54,515 bases of DNA, taken from positions 1-54,515 of the forward strand of contig CAYXJR010000019.1 of assembly GCA_964465145.1 (NCBI GenBank), read 5' to 3'. Below, in pieces: positions 18,852 to 28,150 of this stretch (position 1 is its first letter; every line of letters begins with the position of its first letter). The notes below the pieces were generated by a model. It was not told the DNA's origin, made no database searches, and saw only the letters and a program-made list of their open reading frames with translations. Made by a program: the position numbers and the translations under genes. Source of the DNA: JAUVKA01 sp964465145 (lineage in GTDB: Bacteria > Bacteroidota > Bacteroidia > Bacteroidales > UBA12481).

Positions 18852-19298
18852 ATGACTTTAGTAAGAATAAATAACAGAGATTTTTTACCGGGCAGACGTG
18901 TTTACCATGGAATGGATGATATGTTTAACTGGTTTACGAATGAGGTTCCTGGCTATGGTGGATGCAATAATTTCCCATCGGCCAACTTCCTGGAGTCGAC
19001 AGATGATTTTAAGATAGAATTACTTGTGCCGGGAATCAAAAAGGAGGATATTAAAATCCAGGTTGAAAACGGTATTCTCAATATCTCCCATGAAACTAAT
19101 ATAAATAAGCAGGACTCAGTGGAGATGTATATTTCGAGAGAATTTCAAACAAAGAGTTTTAGCCGTAAGTTCAGGTTGTCTGATAGGTTGGCAGGAGAAA
19201 AAATCCTTGCCAAATGCGAAAACGGGATTCTTATGATTACCGTTCCAAAGAAAGAAGAAGCAAAAGCAAAGCCGATACGAGAAATTACTATTGCTTAA
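18852..19298 (+). CDS. Small heat-shock protein, Hsp20/alpha-crystallin family
   Basis: A 148-residue ATP-independent holdase chaperone. The alpha-crystallin domain covers about residues 40-135 (LVPGIKKEDIKIQVENGILNI, then the closing motif CENGILMITVPK). The C-terminal tail has a short I-x-I-like segment (PIREITIA) used in oligomer assembly. Length is typical. It stands alone between trmD (divergent) and the DUF349 gene, is preceded by a perfect AGGAGG ribosome site and is followed by a clear terminator, so it is a single-gene unit. Confidence 0.95.
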   Translation: MTLVRINNRDFLPGRRVYHGMDDMFNWFTNEVPGYGGCNNFPSANFLESTDDFKIELLVPGIKKEDIKIQVENGILNISHETNINKQDSVEMYISREFQTKSFSRKFRLSDRLAGEKILAKCENGILMITVPKKEEAKAKPIREITIA

Positions 19299-19316
19299 TT
19301 GATTTAAAGCTGAATG

Positions 19317-19350
19317 AAATGCCACTCTTTTTAAGGGTGGCATTTTAGTA
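19317..19350 (+). terminator. Rho-independent terminator after hsp20
   Basis: AAATGCCAC (19317-19325) pairs perfectly with GTGGCATTT (19337-19345), with an 11-base loop, and is followed by a T-rich stretch. It lies 19 bases after the hsp20 stop. Confidence 0.75.
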
Positions 19351-19427
19351 TATTTTACTTGCAAATAATTGCTATATTCTTTACTTTTAGTGAGTTTGCG
19401 TGCGTCCGAATAATAAAAAAAAAGGCT

Positions 19428-19435
19428 TATATTTG
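19428..19435 (+). promoter_or_regulatory. -7 promoter box (TATATTTG) for the DUF349 gene
   Basis: Exact TAnnTTTG match 92 bases upstream of the start codon. It implies a leader of about 85 bases. I see no good -33 box at the usual distance. Confidence 0.45.
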
Positions 19436-19527
19436 TCGGATAGCCGAACCTGGGGTCTTGTCCCTGAATCTGTTCATAATGAACAACTCAGAATTCTGAG
19501 GGTACGTAAGTAATAAAGAGCGATAAT

Positions 19528-21729
19528 ATGACGATTAAAAAAGAACGGAAAGCTGAAGAACTGGAAAATCAGTTAACTAAAGAGAAAGATCATTCAGAAT
19601 ATCAAGAAGATATTGAGCTAAATGGTGAAAAGGAGGAGAAGGCAGCAGAAGAAGCGCCAGCCGAAACAACAGAGGCAGAACCAGTAGCCGAGGAAGCGCC
19701 AACCGAAACAACAGAAGCTGAACCAGTATCAGAGGAAGCGCCAGTCGAAACAACAGAATTAGAAACTGCTGCCGAGGAAGCCCCAGCCGAAACAGCAGAA
19801 GCAGAACCAGTATCAGAGGAAGCGCCAGTCGAAACAACAGAATTAGAAACTACTGCCGAGGAAGCCCCAGCCGAAACAGCAGAAGCAGAACCAATAGCCG
19901 AAGAAGCCCCAGTCGAAACAACAGAGGCAGAACCTGCGGCCGAAGAAGTTCCAGTTGTGGTCTCTCCTGAGGTGGGAAAGGGATCTGTTGAAAGTCTTCC
20001 TGCGTTAGGTCATGATTATTCCAATTCCCCCAAAGAGGAACTAGTTGAAACTCTTCGCCTCCTTCTTGACAGGAGAACTATCCAGGAAATACGCAAGGAG
20101 GTTGAAAATATCAAATCAGCTTTTTATAAACGCCACCGTTTTGAAATCGAAGAGAAAAGGAGAAGTTTTATTGAAAACGGAGGTGCTCCTGAAGAATTTT
20201 TGCTGCCACTAGATCCTCTTGAAGAGCAATACAAGGAATTGTATGATTCTTACCGGATCAGGAGAACTGAGTATTTAAAAGTACTGGAGGAAGAAAAAGG
20301 GAAAAACCTGCTCAAGAAAAAGGAAATTATTGATAAGATTGAGCTGCTTGTAAACTCCCAGGAATCCTTAAATAAAACTTTTAACGAATTCAGAGATCTT
20401 CAGCGAGAATGGAGGGATCTTGGCCCAGTTCCTCAATCCTCTCTTCGTCAGTTGTGGGAAAACTATCACTATCATGTTGAGAAATTCTATGATTTCATTA
20501 AGATCAATAAGGAACTCCGCGATCTGGATCTTAAAAAGAACCTGGAAATAAAATTAGAATTATGTGAGAAAGCCGAAGATCTTTTGCTGGAACCATCGGT
20601 TATAAAGGCATTCAAGGATCTTCAGGAATTGCATTCCAGGTGGAGGGAGGTAGGACCTGTGCCTTTGGAGAAAAAAGAGGAGATATGGGATCGTTTCAAA
20701 GAAGCTACAACTAAAATCAATAAAAGTCATCAGGATCATTTCCAGCACCTAAAAAATGAACAGAAGACTAATTTGGAAGCCAAGATACGCTTGTGTGAGG
20801 AAATCGAAGATATCCTGAATCAGGGTGTCAACTCTCCCAATAAGTGGAATGAGTCTTCCCGCAAGGTCGTAGAGTTGCAAAAAATGTGGAGGACTGTTGG
20901 ATTTGCTCCAAAGAGGGACAACACTAGGGTTTATGACCGATTCAGGGCAGGGTGCGATGCCTTTTTTAACATGAAAAGGGAGTTTTTTAACAGCCATCGG
21001 GACGTTCAAAACACCAACATGCAGTTAAAAAACGAACTGTGCATTCAGGCCGAGTCACTGATGAACAGTGATGAATGGAAGCAAGCAACTGAAGATCTGA
21101 TTAATGTGCAGCGGGAATGGAAAAACGTTGGTCCCGTACCCCGGAAATATTCCGATGCACTTTGGAAACGCTTCCGGACAGCCTGCGATACCTTTTTCCA
21201 GAGGAAAAATGATCATTTTAAGGGACAGGGATCCGAACAAGTTGAGAATATTAACCGAAAGCGAGATATAATTGCAACAATAAAAGCATATACATTTGGA
21301 GAAGATCATAACAAGGATCTCAACAAGCTACAGCAATTCCAGAAGGATTTTCTGGCTATTGGCCATGTTCCTTATGACCAGAAGGAAAATATTGTCAAGG
21401 AATTTAGAGATGCCATCAATTCTCATTTTGATAAACTTGATATTGATGAAAATAAACGAGAGGTTTTGAAATTCAGGCAAAAAATTGATAATTTAGCACA
21501 ATCCCCCAATAACAGAAACCGCATAGAAGCGGAGCGTGAAAAATTAGTAACCCGATTGAAACAACTTGAGAGCGATGTTGTCCTGTGGGAAAATAATATC
21601 GGATTTTTTGCCAAGTCAAAAAAGTCTGATTCTCTGAAAATAGAGATTGAGAAAAAAATTGAATTGGCAAAAGAACGGATTACCACCATGCAGGAAAAAT
21701 TAGGGATTATTGACAAATATGATTACTAG
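19528..21729 (+). CDS. DUF349 repeat protein with acidic repetitive N-terminal region
   Basis: A 733-residue cytoplasmic protein. Residues about 41-145 are roughly seven copies of a 14-residue Glu/Pro/Ala/Thr repeat of the type EEAPAETTEAEPVA, predicted disordered. From about residue 195 onward the chain is helical, with at least five DUF349 units. Each carries the hallmark W-x-x-(V/L)-G-P/F-(V/A)-P pattern: WRDLGPVP, WREVGPVP, WRTVGFAP, WKNVGPVP and the degenerate AIGHVP. The function of DUF349 proteins is not established. The gene has its own promoter and is followed by a TonB-dependent receptor. The N-terminal repeats make the length prone to change by slippage. Confidence 0.9.
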   Translation: MTIKKERKAEELENQLTKEKDHSEYQEDIELNGEKEEKAAEEAPAETTEAEPVAEEAPTETTEAEPVSEEAPVETTELETAAEEAPAETAEAEPVSEEAPVETTELETTAEEAPAETAEAEPIAEEAPVETTEAEPAAEEVPVVVSPEVGKGSVESLPALGHDYSNSPKEELVETLRLLLDRRTIQEIRKEVENIKSAFYKRHRFEIEEKRRSFIENGGAPEEFLLPLDPLEEQYKELYDSYRIRRTEYLKVLEEEKGKNLLKKKEIIDKIELLVNSQESLNKTFNEFRDLQREWRDLGPVPQSSLRQLWENYHYHVEKFYDFIKINKELRDLDLKKNLEIKLELCEKAEDLLLEPSVIKAFKDLQELHSRWREVGPVPLEKKEEIWDRFKEATTKINKSHQDHFQHLKNEQKTNLEAKIRLCEEIEDILNQGVNSPNKWNESSRKVVELQKMWRTVGFAPKRDNTRVYDRFRAGCDAFFNMKREFFNSHRDVQNTNMQLKNELCIQAESLMNSDEWKQATEDLINVQREWKNVGPVPRKYSDALWKRFRTACDTFFQRKNDHFKGQGSEQVENINRKRDIIATIKAYTFGEDHNKDLNKLQQFQKDFLAIGHVPYDQKENIVKEFRDAINSHFDKLDIDENKREVLKFRQKIDNLAQSPNNRNRIEAEREKLVTRLKQLESDVVLWENNIGFFAKSKKSDSLKIEIEKKIELAKERITTMQEKLGIIDKYDY
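19648..19962 (+). repeat. 42-bp in-frame tandem repeats in the DUF349 gene
   Basis: About seven imperfect 42-bp units encode the 14-residue acidic repeat. Two adjacent 84-bp double units (from about 19732 and 19816) are nearly identical in DNA, pointing to recent duplication. Each unit preserves the reading frame. Confidence 0.85.
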
Positions 21730-21755
21730 CGTGTGATTATTAACACTAAACCACT

Positions 21756-24065
21756 ATGAAAAATTTAATTAAAGGAATATGCCTGACAATCATTTTTGGG
21801 GCTGTTTTCTCTTTTTCATCTCTCGCACAAGAGGGGACTGTGAGAGGTTTTGTTTATGATGAAGCTACAGGAGAACCCTTACTTTTTGGAAGTGTGTTCC
21901 TGGAGGGTACCATCTTTGGTAGTGTTACGGATAAAAACGGTTATTTTGCGATTTCCAAAGTCCCGGCCGGGACTTATCAGTTGGTTATCAGTGCCGTGGG
22001 ATGGGAACGATCGAGTATTGAGGTTGTAATTGAAGCCGATGCTATTTTAACAACTAAACTATACACAAAGGAGTCAGTAGAAGAACTCGAGGAAATTGTA
22101 ATTAGCGCTGAGCGGCAGAAGCTAAAAACACAGATCTATACTTCGGTACAAAAGATAACACCCAAACAAATGGCTAAGATACCAACCATTGGGAGTGAGC
22201 CTGATTTAGCCCAGTACCTCCAGGTCCTGCCTGGAGTGATCTTTACAGGTGACCAGGGTGGGCAGTTATATATCAGAGGTGGGGCTCCGATTCAAAACAA
22301 GGTGTTGCTCGATGGAATGATAGTGTATAATCCCTTTCACTCAATCGGCCTATTTTCTGTGTTTGATTCGGACGTGATCAGTGTTGCCGATGTTTACACC
22401 GGTGGTTTTAGTGCCAAATATGGCGGACGTATTTCCTCCATCATGGATATATCTACCCGTGACGGAAACAAGAAACGGATTTCAGGTAAGCTTTCATCCA
22501 GTACTTTCGTGTCAAAAGCCCTGCTTGAAGGTCCGTTAAAAAAAGGCAGTGATGAAGAGGGGTCAGCTTCCTTCATTTTATCTGCCAAACACTCCTATCT
22601 TGAACAGACCTCCAAATACCTGTATACCTACGTTGATACGGCAGGATTACCTTTTAATTTTACTGACCTTTACGGGAAGATCTCCTTGAATGGAAAAAAC
22701 GGCAGTAAAGTCAATTTTTTTGGCTTTAACTTCAATGATGATGTTACCTACAGGGGCATTACTGATATCGGTTGGAATACCTACGGTGCTGGTTCAAATG
22801 TAGTATTAGTTCCAGGCGATTTCCCAGCCCTGGTGAAAGCTAACATAGCTTATTCCTCATACAGCATTGCTATGAACGAGGCCGAACAACAACCAAGAGA
22901 ATCTTCTATCAATGGATTTAATGTTGGGCTATCTTTTATATACTTCTTCGGTAAGGATGAGCTGGATTATGGTATTGAGGTACTCGGATTTAACACCAAC
23001 TTTAATTATTTCAATTCCGTTGGCCGTAAGATTACTCAACAACAATACACCACTGAGCTGGCCGGCTATGCAAAATATAAAATGACGCTTGGCAAACTTC
23101 TTATAGAACCTAGTTTTAGACTGCACTATTATGCATCCCTGGGAGAAGCAAGCCCTGAACCACGGTTCGGGATAAAGTATAACCTGAGTGATATTTTTCG
23201 TTTGAAATTTTCAGGTGGAGTATATTCTCAGAACCTGATTGCTGCAAACTCCGACAGGGATGTAGTAAACCTTTTCTACGGTTTCCTGAGTGGACCTGAG
23301 AACTTGCAGAAAGAATTTGATGGAAAGGAAATAACCTCGAAGCTGCAAAAATCTAACCATGCTATACTAGGTTTTGAATTTGATATCACCAACCGGCTTA
23401 ATCTTAATGTTGAAGCATATATCAAGGATAATACACAGTTGACCAATATCAACAGGAATAAGCTATATGACGATACTGGTGAGAACCAGGACAAACCGGA
23501 TTACCTGCGGAAGGATTTTATTATTGAGACAGGTCAGGCCTATGGTTTGGATTTCCTGCTCAAGTACGATTATAAGAGACTTTATTTATGGTGTGTATAT
23601 TCTCTTGGCTGGGTTACCAGGTATGATGGGATAATCCAGTATCCACCGCATTTCGATCGCCGTCATAATGTTAACCTTGTGGCTGCTTATACTTTTGGTA
23701 AGGACCTTAATTGGGAATTCAGTTCGAGATGGAATCTTGGATCCGGATTTCCATTCACACAAACGCAGGGATTTTACGAGAAAATACCTTTCCATGATGG
23801 AATTAATACCGATTATACCACGGCAAACGGAGAGCTTGGAATCGTTTATGGTCCACTAAACCAAGGTCGCCTACCGTATTACCACCGATTGGATTTGAAT
23901 ATAAAAAGATCATTTGTCCTGGGTGATTATAGTGACCTGGAGGTATCCTTTAGTGTTACTAATGTTTACAACCGAGATAATATTTTCTACTTCGACCGCG
24001 TCAGGTACGAAAGGGTGGATCAACTACCCTTGATGCCCACTATTGGTGTGAGCTGGACTTTTTAA
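21756..24065 (+). CDS. TonB-dependent outer-membrane receptor with carboxypeptidase-like domain
   Basis: A 769-residue outer-membrane protein. A signal peptide (about 1-25, ending SLAQ) is followed by a carboxypeptidase-regulatory-like beta-sandwich (about 28-112). A plug domain (about 125-235) contains VLPGVIFTGDQGGQLYIRGG and LLDGMIVYN. The rest is a beta-barrel ending in an aromatic strand (SWTF). No SusD partner is next to it, so it is not a classic SusCD pair; the substrate cannot be read from the sequence. It ends 5 bases before pyrG. Confidence 0.9.
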   Translation: MKNLIKGICLTIIFGAVFSFSSLAQEGTVRGFVYDEATGEPLLFGSVFLEGTIFGSVTDKNGYFAISKVPAGTYQLVISAVGWERSSIEVVIEADAILTTKLYTKESVEELEEIVISAERQKLKTQIYTSVQKITPKQMAKIPTIGSEPDLAQYLQVLPGVIFTGDQGGQLYIRGGAPIQNKVLLDGMIVYNPFHSIGLFSVFDSDVISVADVYTGGFSAKYGGRISSIMDISTRDGNKKRISGKLSSSTFVSKALLEGPLKKGSDEEGSASFILSAKHSYLEQTSKYLYTYVDTAGLPFNFTDLYGKISLNGKNGSKVNFFGFNFNDDVTYRGITDIGWNTYGAGSNVVLVPGDFPALVKANIAYSSYSIAMNEAEQQPRESSINGFNVGLSFIYFFGKDELDYGIEVLGFNTNFNYFNSVGRKITQQQYTTELAGYAKYKMTLGKLLIEPSFRLHYYASLGEASPEPRFGIKYNLSDIFRLKFSGGVYSQNLIAANSDRDVVNLFYGFLSGPENLQKEFDGKEITSKLQKSNHAILGFEFDITNRLNLNVEAYIKDNTQLTNINRNKLYDDTGENQDKPDYLRKDFIIETGQAYGLDFLLKYDYKRLYLWCVYSLGWVTRYDGIIQYPPHFDRRHNVNLVAAYTFGKDLNWEFSSRWNLGSGFPFTQTQGFYEKIPFHDGINTDYTTANGELGIVYGPLNQGRLPYYHRLDLNIKRSFVLGDYSDLEVSFSVTNVYNRDNIFYFDRVRYERVDQLPLMPTIGVSWTF

Positions 24066-24070
24066 TACAT

Positions 24071-25675
24071 ATGACTAAGAAACAGGCAAAGTATATTTTC
24101 GTGACTGGAGGAGTAACTTCCTCCCTGGGCAAAGGAATTATTTCCTCATCCCTGGCGCGACTCCTGCAAGCCAGGGGATTTTCAGTTACCATCCAAAAAC
24201 TGGATCCTTACATCAATGTTGATCCCGGGACTCTGAATCCATATGAACATGGGGAGTGTTATGTTACTGAAGATGGCGCTGAGACTGATCTTGATCTGGG
24301 ACATTATGAGAGATTCCTGAATATTCCAACATCACAGGCAAACAATGTAACCACGGGAAGAATTTACCAATCGGTTATCGATAAAGAAAGAAGGGGCGAT
24401 TATCTTGGGAAGACAGTTCAGATCATTCCTCATATTACTGATGAGATTAAAAGGAGAATTAAGTTCCTCGGGTCAAAGGGTAAATTTGATATTGTCATTA
24501 CGGAAATTGGAGGTACGGTTGGCGATATTGAATCTTTGCCATATATTGAATCTCTCAGGCAGCTCAAGTGGGAACTTGGCAATAGGGTTTTGGTTGTCCA
24601 TTTGACTCTTGTACCATACCTTAATGCAACGGGAGAGCTCAAAACCAAGCCTACTCAGCATTCTGTGAAGACCTTATTAGAGGAAGGGGTGCAGCCGGAT
24701 ATCCTTGTTCTACGAACTGAGAAGAAACTGAGCATGGATGTGAGGAAAAAGGTAGCACTGTTCTGTAACGTTCACCTGCCTGCAGTTATCGAATCTATTG
24801 ATGCCTCTACTATCTACGAGGTTCCACTGATGATGCGTAGGGAGAAGTTGGATGAGATCGTTTTGAAAAAGCTTGATTTATCTGAAACTCAGAAACCGGA
24901 TCTAAAACATTGGGAGGACTTTGTTCATTCTGTAAAAAAACCAAAACATAAAGTTAAGATAGGATTAGTAGGTAAGTATGTGGAACTCCACGATGCTTAC
25001 AAATCAATTAATGAAAGTTTTATTCATGCTGGAGCTGTTAATAATTGCCGGGTCGAGGTGGAATGGATACATAGTGAACTACTAGAAAATCCTGACTGGG
25101 AAAAGCGGCTAATCGGACTTAAGGGTATACTTGTGGCCCCGGGATTCGGGCTTAGAGGGATAGAGGGTAAGATCAATGCTGCACGTTATGCACGGGAGAA
25201 TAATATTCCTTTCCTCGGGATCTGCCTGGGTATGCAATGTGCCGTAATTGAATTTGCCCGCAACGTGATGAACTTGAAAAAGGCAAATTCAACTGAGATG
25301 GATTCGAAAACTCCTGACCCGGTAATTGATCTCATGGAACAGCAGAAGAATATTACTGACAAAGGTGGAACAATGCGTCTTGGAGCCTATGAGTGCAAAA
25401 TCAAACCCGATTCACTTGCTGCCGGTATATACCATCAAAAATGTATCAACGAACGGCACAGGCACCGGTATGAATTTAATAATGATTACATGGCCCACTT
25501 TATTGAAAATGGGATGGTACCGGCTGGTATCAATCCTGACAGCGGGCTGGTGGAAATCATGGAAATTCCGGAGCACAAATGGTTTATCGGAGTCCAGTTC
25601 CACCCTGAATATAGATCTACCGTTTCAAACCCTCATCCACTTTTTGTCAATTTCGTTAAGGCAAGCATGGAATAA
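24071..25675 (+). CDS. pyrG: CTP synthase
   Basis: A 534-residue glutamine-dependent CTP synthase. The N-terminal synthetase domain starts with the P-loop region FVTGGVTSSLGKGI and the UTP-binding TGELKTKPTQHSV. The C-terminal class I glutaminase domain has the nucleophile in GICLGMQ (near residue 383) and the His-Glu pair in FHPEYRS near residue 515. It aminates UTP to CTP. It lies 5 bases after the TonB-dependent receptor, which may simply share the transcript. Confidence 0.97.
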   Translation: MTKKQAKYIFVTGGVTSSLGKGIISSSLARLLQARGFSVTIQKLDPYINVDPGTLNPYEHGECYVTEDGAETDLDLGHYERFLNIPTSQANNVTTGRIYQSVIDKERRGDYLGKTVQIIPHITDEIKRRIKFLGSKGKFDIVITEIGGTVGDIESLPYIESLRQLKWELGNRVLVVHLTLVPYLNATGELKTKPTQHSVKTLLEEGVQPDILVLRTEKKLSMDVRKKVALFCNVHLPAVIESIDASTIYEVPLMMRREKLDEIVLKKLDLSETQKPDLKHWEDFVHSVKKPKHKVKIGLVGKYVELHDAYKSINESFIHAGAVNNCRVEVEWIHSELLENPDWEKRLIGLKGILVAPGFGLRGIEGKINAARYARENNIPFLGICLGMQCAVIEFARNVMNLKKANSTEMDSKTPDPVIDLMEQQKNITDKGGTMRLGAYECKIKPDSLAAGIYHQKCINERHRHRYEFNNDYMAHFIENGMVPAGINPDSGLVEIMEIPEHKWFIGVQFHPEYRSTVSNPHPLFVNFVKASME

Positions 25676-25680
25676 TTAAT

Positions 25681-25688
25681 TATTTTTG
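25681..25688 (+). promoter_or_regulatory. -7 promoter box (TATTTTTG) for yidC
   Basis: Exact TAnnTTTG match immediately after the pyrG stop, followed by a run of eight C. It lies 47 bases upstream of the yidC start. Confidence 0.5.
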
Positions 25689-25735
25689 CCCCCCCCAAAG
25701 GGAAAGTTCTCAGGGTAAATTATTAAAAAAGAGGT

Positions 25736-27601
25736 ATGGATAGAAAATCACTGATTGGATTATTGCTAATTGGGGCCCTGTTGGTCGTTTATAGTGTTTA
25801 TACCAGGCCTTCCAAAGAGGAAAAGGCAGAAACACAACGAATCAACGACTCGATTCAGCATGCCAGAATCGAGCAACAAATAGAAGAAAAACGGCTGCAG
25901 GATCTCCAGGATACAATTTCCCCTGTCATTGAATTGCCAGACTCTGTGAGTACTAAGGAGCAATTAGAGAGGCAATTAGGGGTTTTTGCCGCCGCCGGAC
26001 AGGGAGAGGATAAATCCATTATTCTGGAAAACGATCTCATCCGGGTATGGATCACCAACCACGGAGGTCGAGTCGCTTCGGTAGAGCTTATAAACTATCA
26101 TACGTTTGACAGTTTGCCATTGATCCTTTTCGATGAGGAGACCAGTAAATTTAATCTGCAGTTTTTTGCCGAAAACAAATCAATTTTTACCCAGGATTTG
26201 TTTTTCGAACCACAATCATCTGAGCAGAAAATGGTGATTACTTCGAGTCCAAAGTCGGTTACTATGCGCCTGAATGCCGGTACCGGCCGCTATCTGGATT
26301 ATATTTATACCCTTGAGCCCGGATCCTACAAACTTGGCATGCAGATCAAAATGGTTGGCATGAATGAGGTGCTGGGCAGGAACAACAGCTACATCGATCT
26401 GGATTGGTCTATGCCGATTCGCCAACAGGAAAGGTCAGCCAAGACGGAAAGCATGTACACATCAATTTATTACAAATATTTCGAAGATGAGGTTGGGCAC
26501 TTACAGTCGCGTAAACCGGATGGTCAGGAGGATCTGACCACCAGGGTTGAATGGATTGGTTTCAAACAGCAGTTTTTTTCAACTGTTCTGTATGCTGAAA
26601 ATTCTTTTTCCAGGGCCAGTATTAAAATGGAGTCGACAGAAGAGAACAGTGGCTACCTAAAATATTGTTCTGCCCAGATCAGTATTCCACTGGAAGGGAA
26701 AAGTGAAGAGGTAATTCCTCTTACATATTATTTTGTTCCAAATCATTTTAAATCTCTGAAAAAATATAATATCGAACTTGAAAGCCTTGTGGATCTCGGA
26801 TGGCCATTCATTTCCTGGATCAATAAGTTGTTTGTCATCAATATATTCCATTTTCTTGAGTCAAAAATTGCCAGCTATGGCCTCATTATAATATTATTGA
26901 CAATCTTTTTCAAGCTTCTATTGCTTCCTCTTAGCTACAAATCCTATATCTCAGGAGCCAAGATGCGGGTGCTTAAGCCTCAATTGGAAGAGATCACCAA
27001 AAAATTCTCCAAGGACAAAGCTATGGAGAAGCAGCAAGCAACCATGGCATTTTATAAAAAGGTGGGCGTAAGTCCAATGGGAGGGTGTTTACCCAGTCTT
27101 TTGCAAATGCCTATCTGGCTGGCCCTGTTTCGTTTTTTTCCCGCCTCCATAGAATTACGGCAGCAGGCATTCTTGTGGGCTTCTGACCTTTCTTCCTATG
27201 ACTCCATCCTGCAGCTGCCTTTTACGATTCCTATGTATGGGGATCATGTGAGCCTGTTTACTTTACTGATGGCTGCATCAATGGTGATAAGTACAAAGAT
27301 AAATATGCAGCAAACTGATACTGGCCAGCAAATGCCCGGTATGAAGGTGATGATGTATATGATGCCAGTTATGATGTTAGCATTTTTTAATTCCTATTCT
27401 TCCGGATTAAGCTTTTACTACTTTGTGTCCAACCTTATCACCTTTGGCCAGATGACTTTAATAAAACGGAGTCTTAATGAAGAAAAACTCCTGAAGAAGC
27501 TGAACCAGAATCAAAAGAAACCTGTAAAAAAGTCGAATTTTCAGACTAGATTGAAAAAAATGGCCAAGGAAAGGCAAGCGCCTGTTAAGAAGAGAAGATA
27601 G
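25736..27601 (+). CDS. yidC: Membrane protein insertase YidC
   Basis: A 621-residue Oxa1/YidC/Alb3-family insertase of the Gram-negative type. It has an N-terminal anchor (about 6-22), a large periplasmic beta-super-sandwich domain (about 90-350), then the five-helix insertase core (about 360-580). The core includes the positively charged groove region with conserved arginine before the coiled-coil loop (SYISGAKMRVLKPQLEEI) and MGGCLPSLLQMPIW. The C-terminal tail is strongly basic (KKRR), which helps ribosome contact. It inserts membrane proteins with or without SecYEG. Confidence 0.97.
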   Translation: MDRKSLIGLLLIGALLVVYSVYTRPSKEEKAETQRINDSIQHARIEQQIEEKRLQDLQDTISPVIELPDSVSTKEQLERQLGVFAAAGQGEDKSIILENDLIRVWITNHGGRVASVELINYHTFDSLPLILFDEETSKFNLQFFAENKSIFTQDLFFEPQSSEQKMVITSSPKSVTMRLNAGTGRYLDYIYTLEPGSYKLGMQIKMVGMNEVLGRNNSYIDLDWSMPIRQQERSAKTESMYTSIYYKYFEDEVGHLQSRKPDGQEDLTTRVEWIGFKQQFFSTVLYAENSFSRASIKMESTEENSGYLKYCSAQISIPLEGKSEEVIPLTYYFVPNHFKSLKKYNIELESLVDLGWPFISWINKLFVINIFHFLESKIASYGLIIILLTIFFKLLLLPLSYKSYISGAKMRVLKPQLEEITKKFSKDKAMEKQQATMAFYKKVGVSPMGGCLPSLLQMPIWLALFRFFPASIELRQQAFLWASDLSSYDSILQLPFTIPMYGDHVSLFTLLMAASMVISTKINMQQTDTGQQMPGMKVMMYMMPVMMLAFFNSYSSGLSFYYFVSNLITFGQMTLIKRSLNEEKLLKKLNQNQKKPVKKSNFQTRLKKMAKERQAPVKKRR

Positions 27602-27626
27602 TCTTCGGAAATTTGTTGTGGAATTA

Positions 27627-28115
27627 TTAAGCTTTGTCTCTCAAGGCAATCATACTGATAGCCGTGATAGCGGCTTCGGTTCCTTTGTTGCCATGTTTGC
27701 CACCTGCCCGGTCGAGAGCCTGTTCCTGGTTATCCGTAGTAAGAACACCAAAAATTACAGGTTTGCTGAATTTGAGGTTGAGATCCATGATCCCATGTGA
27801 AACCCCTTCACAAATAAAATCAAAATGCCGTGTTTCGCCCTGTATAACACATCCCAGGCATATTACTGCATCCACCTTTCTTGTTTCCAATAACCATTGG
27901 GCTGCCAGGGGTAATTCAAAACTGCCCGGGACTTCAAGTCGGTAAATATTATTCTCAGAAACTCCATGGCGTATCAGAGTCTCAACAGCACCTTGGTATA
28001 GTGAAGAAGTTATTTCGCTGTTCCATTTAGCCACAGCAATACCAATACGGAATCCTTCAGCGTTTGGAACTTCAGAAGGTTGATATGCCGATAGATTTTT
28101 TAGCTGGCTTGACAT
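27627..28115 (-). CDS. ribH: 6,7-dimethyl-8-ribityllumazine synthase
   Basis: A 162-residue lumazine synthase, the penultimate step of riboflavin synthesis. The substrate-binding segments are present: AKWNSEITSSLYQGA, VPGSFELPLAA, and GCVIQGETRHFDFI with the catalytic His. Length and order are normal for the capsid-forming family. It follows a TPR protein gene on the same strand, with a terminator-like hairpin between them, and faces yidC tail to tail. No FMN riboswitch is visible upstream. Confidence 0.96.
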   Translation of the reverse strand: MSSQLKNLSAYQPSEVPNAEGFRIGIAVAKWNSEITSSLYQGAVETLIRHGVSENNIYRLEVPGSFELPLAAQWLLETRKVDAVICLGCVIQGETRHFDFICEGVSHGIMDLNLKFSKPVIFGVLTTDNQEQALDRAGGKHGNKGTEAAITAISMIALRDKA

Positions 28116-28122
28116 AAAATAA

Positions 28123-28141
28123 AGCCGGTATTGAACCGGCC
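28123..28141 (-). terminator. Hairpin with T-rich tail between the TPR gene and ribH
   Basis: On the minus strand GCCGGT-TCAAT-ACCGGC is followed by TTTATTTTATG. It lies between the TPR gene stop (28151) and the ribH start (28115), so it can reduce read-through into ribH. Confidence 0.6.
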
Positions 28142-28150
28142 TAACAAAAA

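Noticed and set aside
19577..19837. Open antisense frame with Leu/Phe/Arg repeats opposite the DUF349 gene.
   Set aside because: It is the complement of the Glu/Pro/Ala/Thr repeats and has no other support.
25689..25696. Run of eight C upstream of yidC as a phase-variation switch.
   Set aside because: It is in the leader just after the promoter box, not in a coding frame, and is short; no evidence of switching.
27603..28150. FMN riboswitch before ribH.
   Set aside because: The space between the TPR gene and ribH is 35 bases and holds only a terminator-like hairpin.
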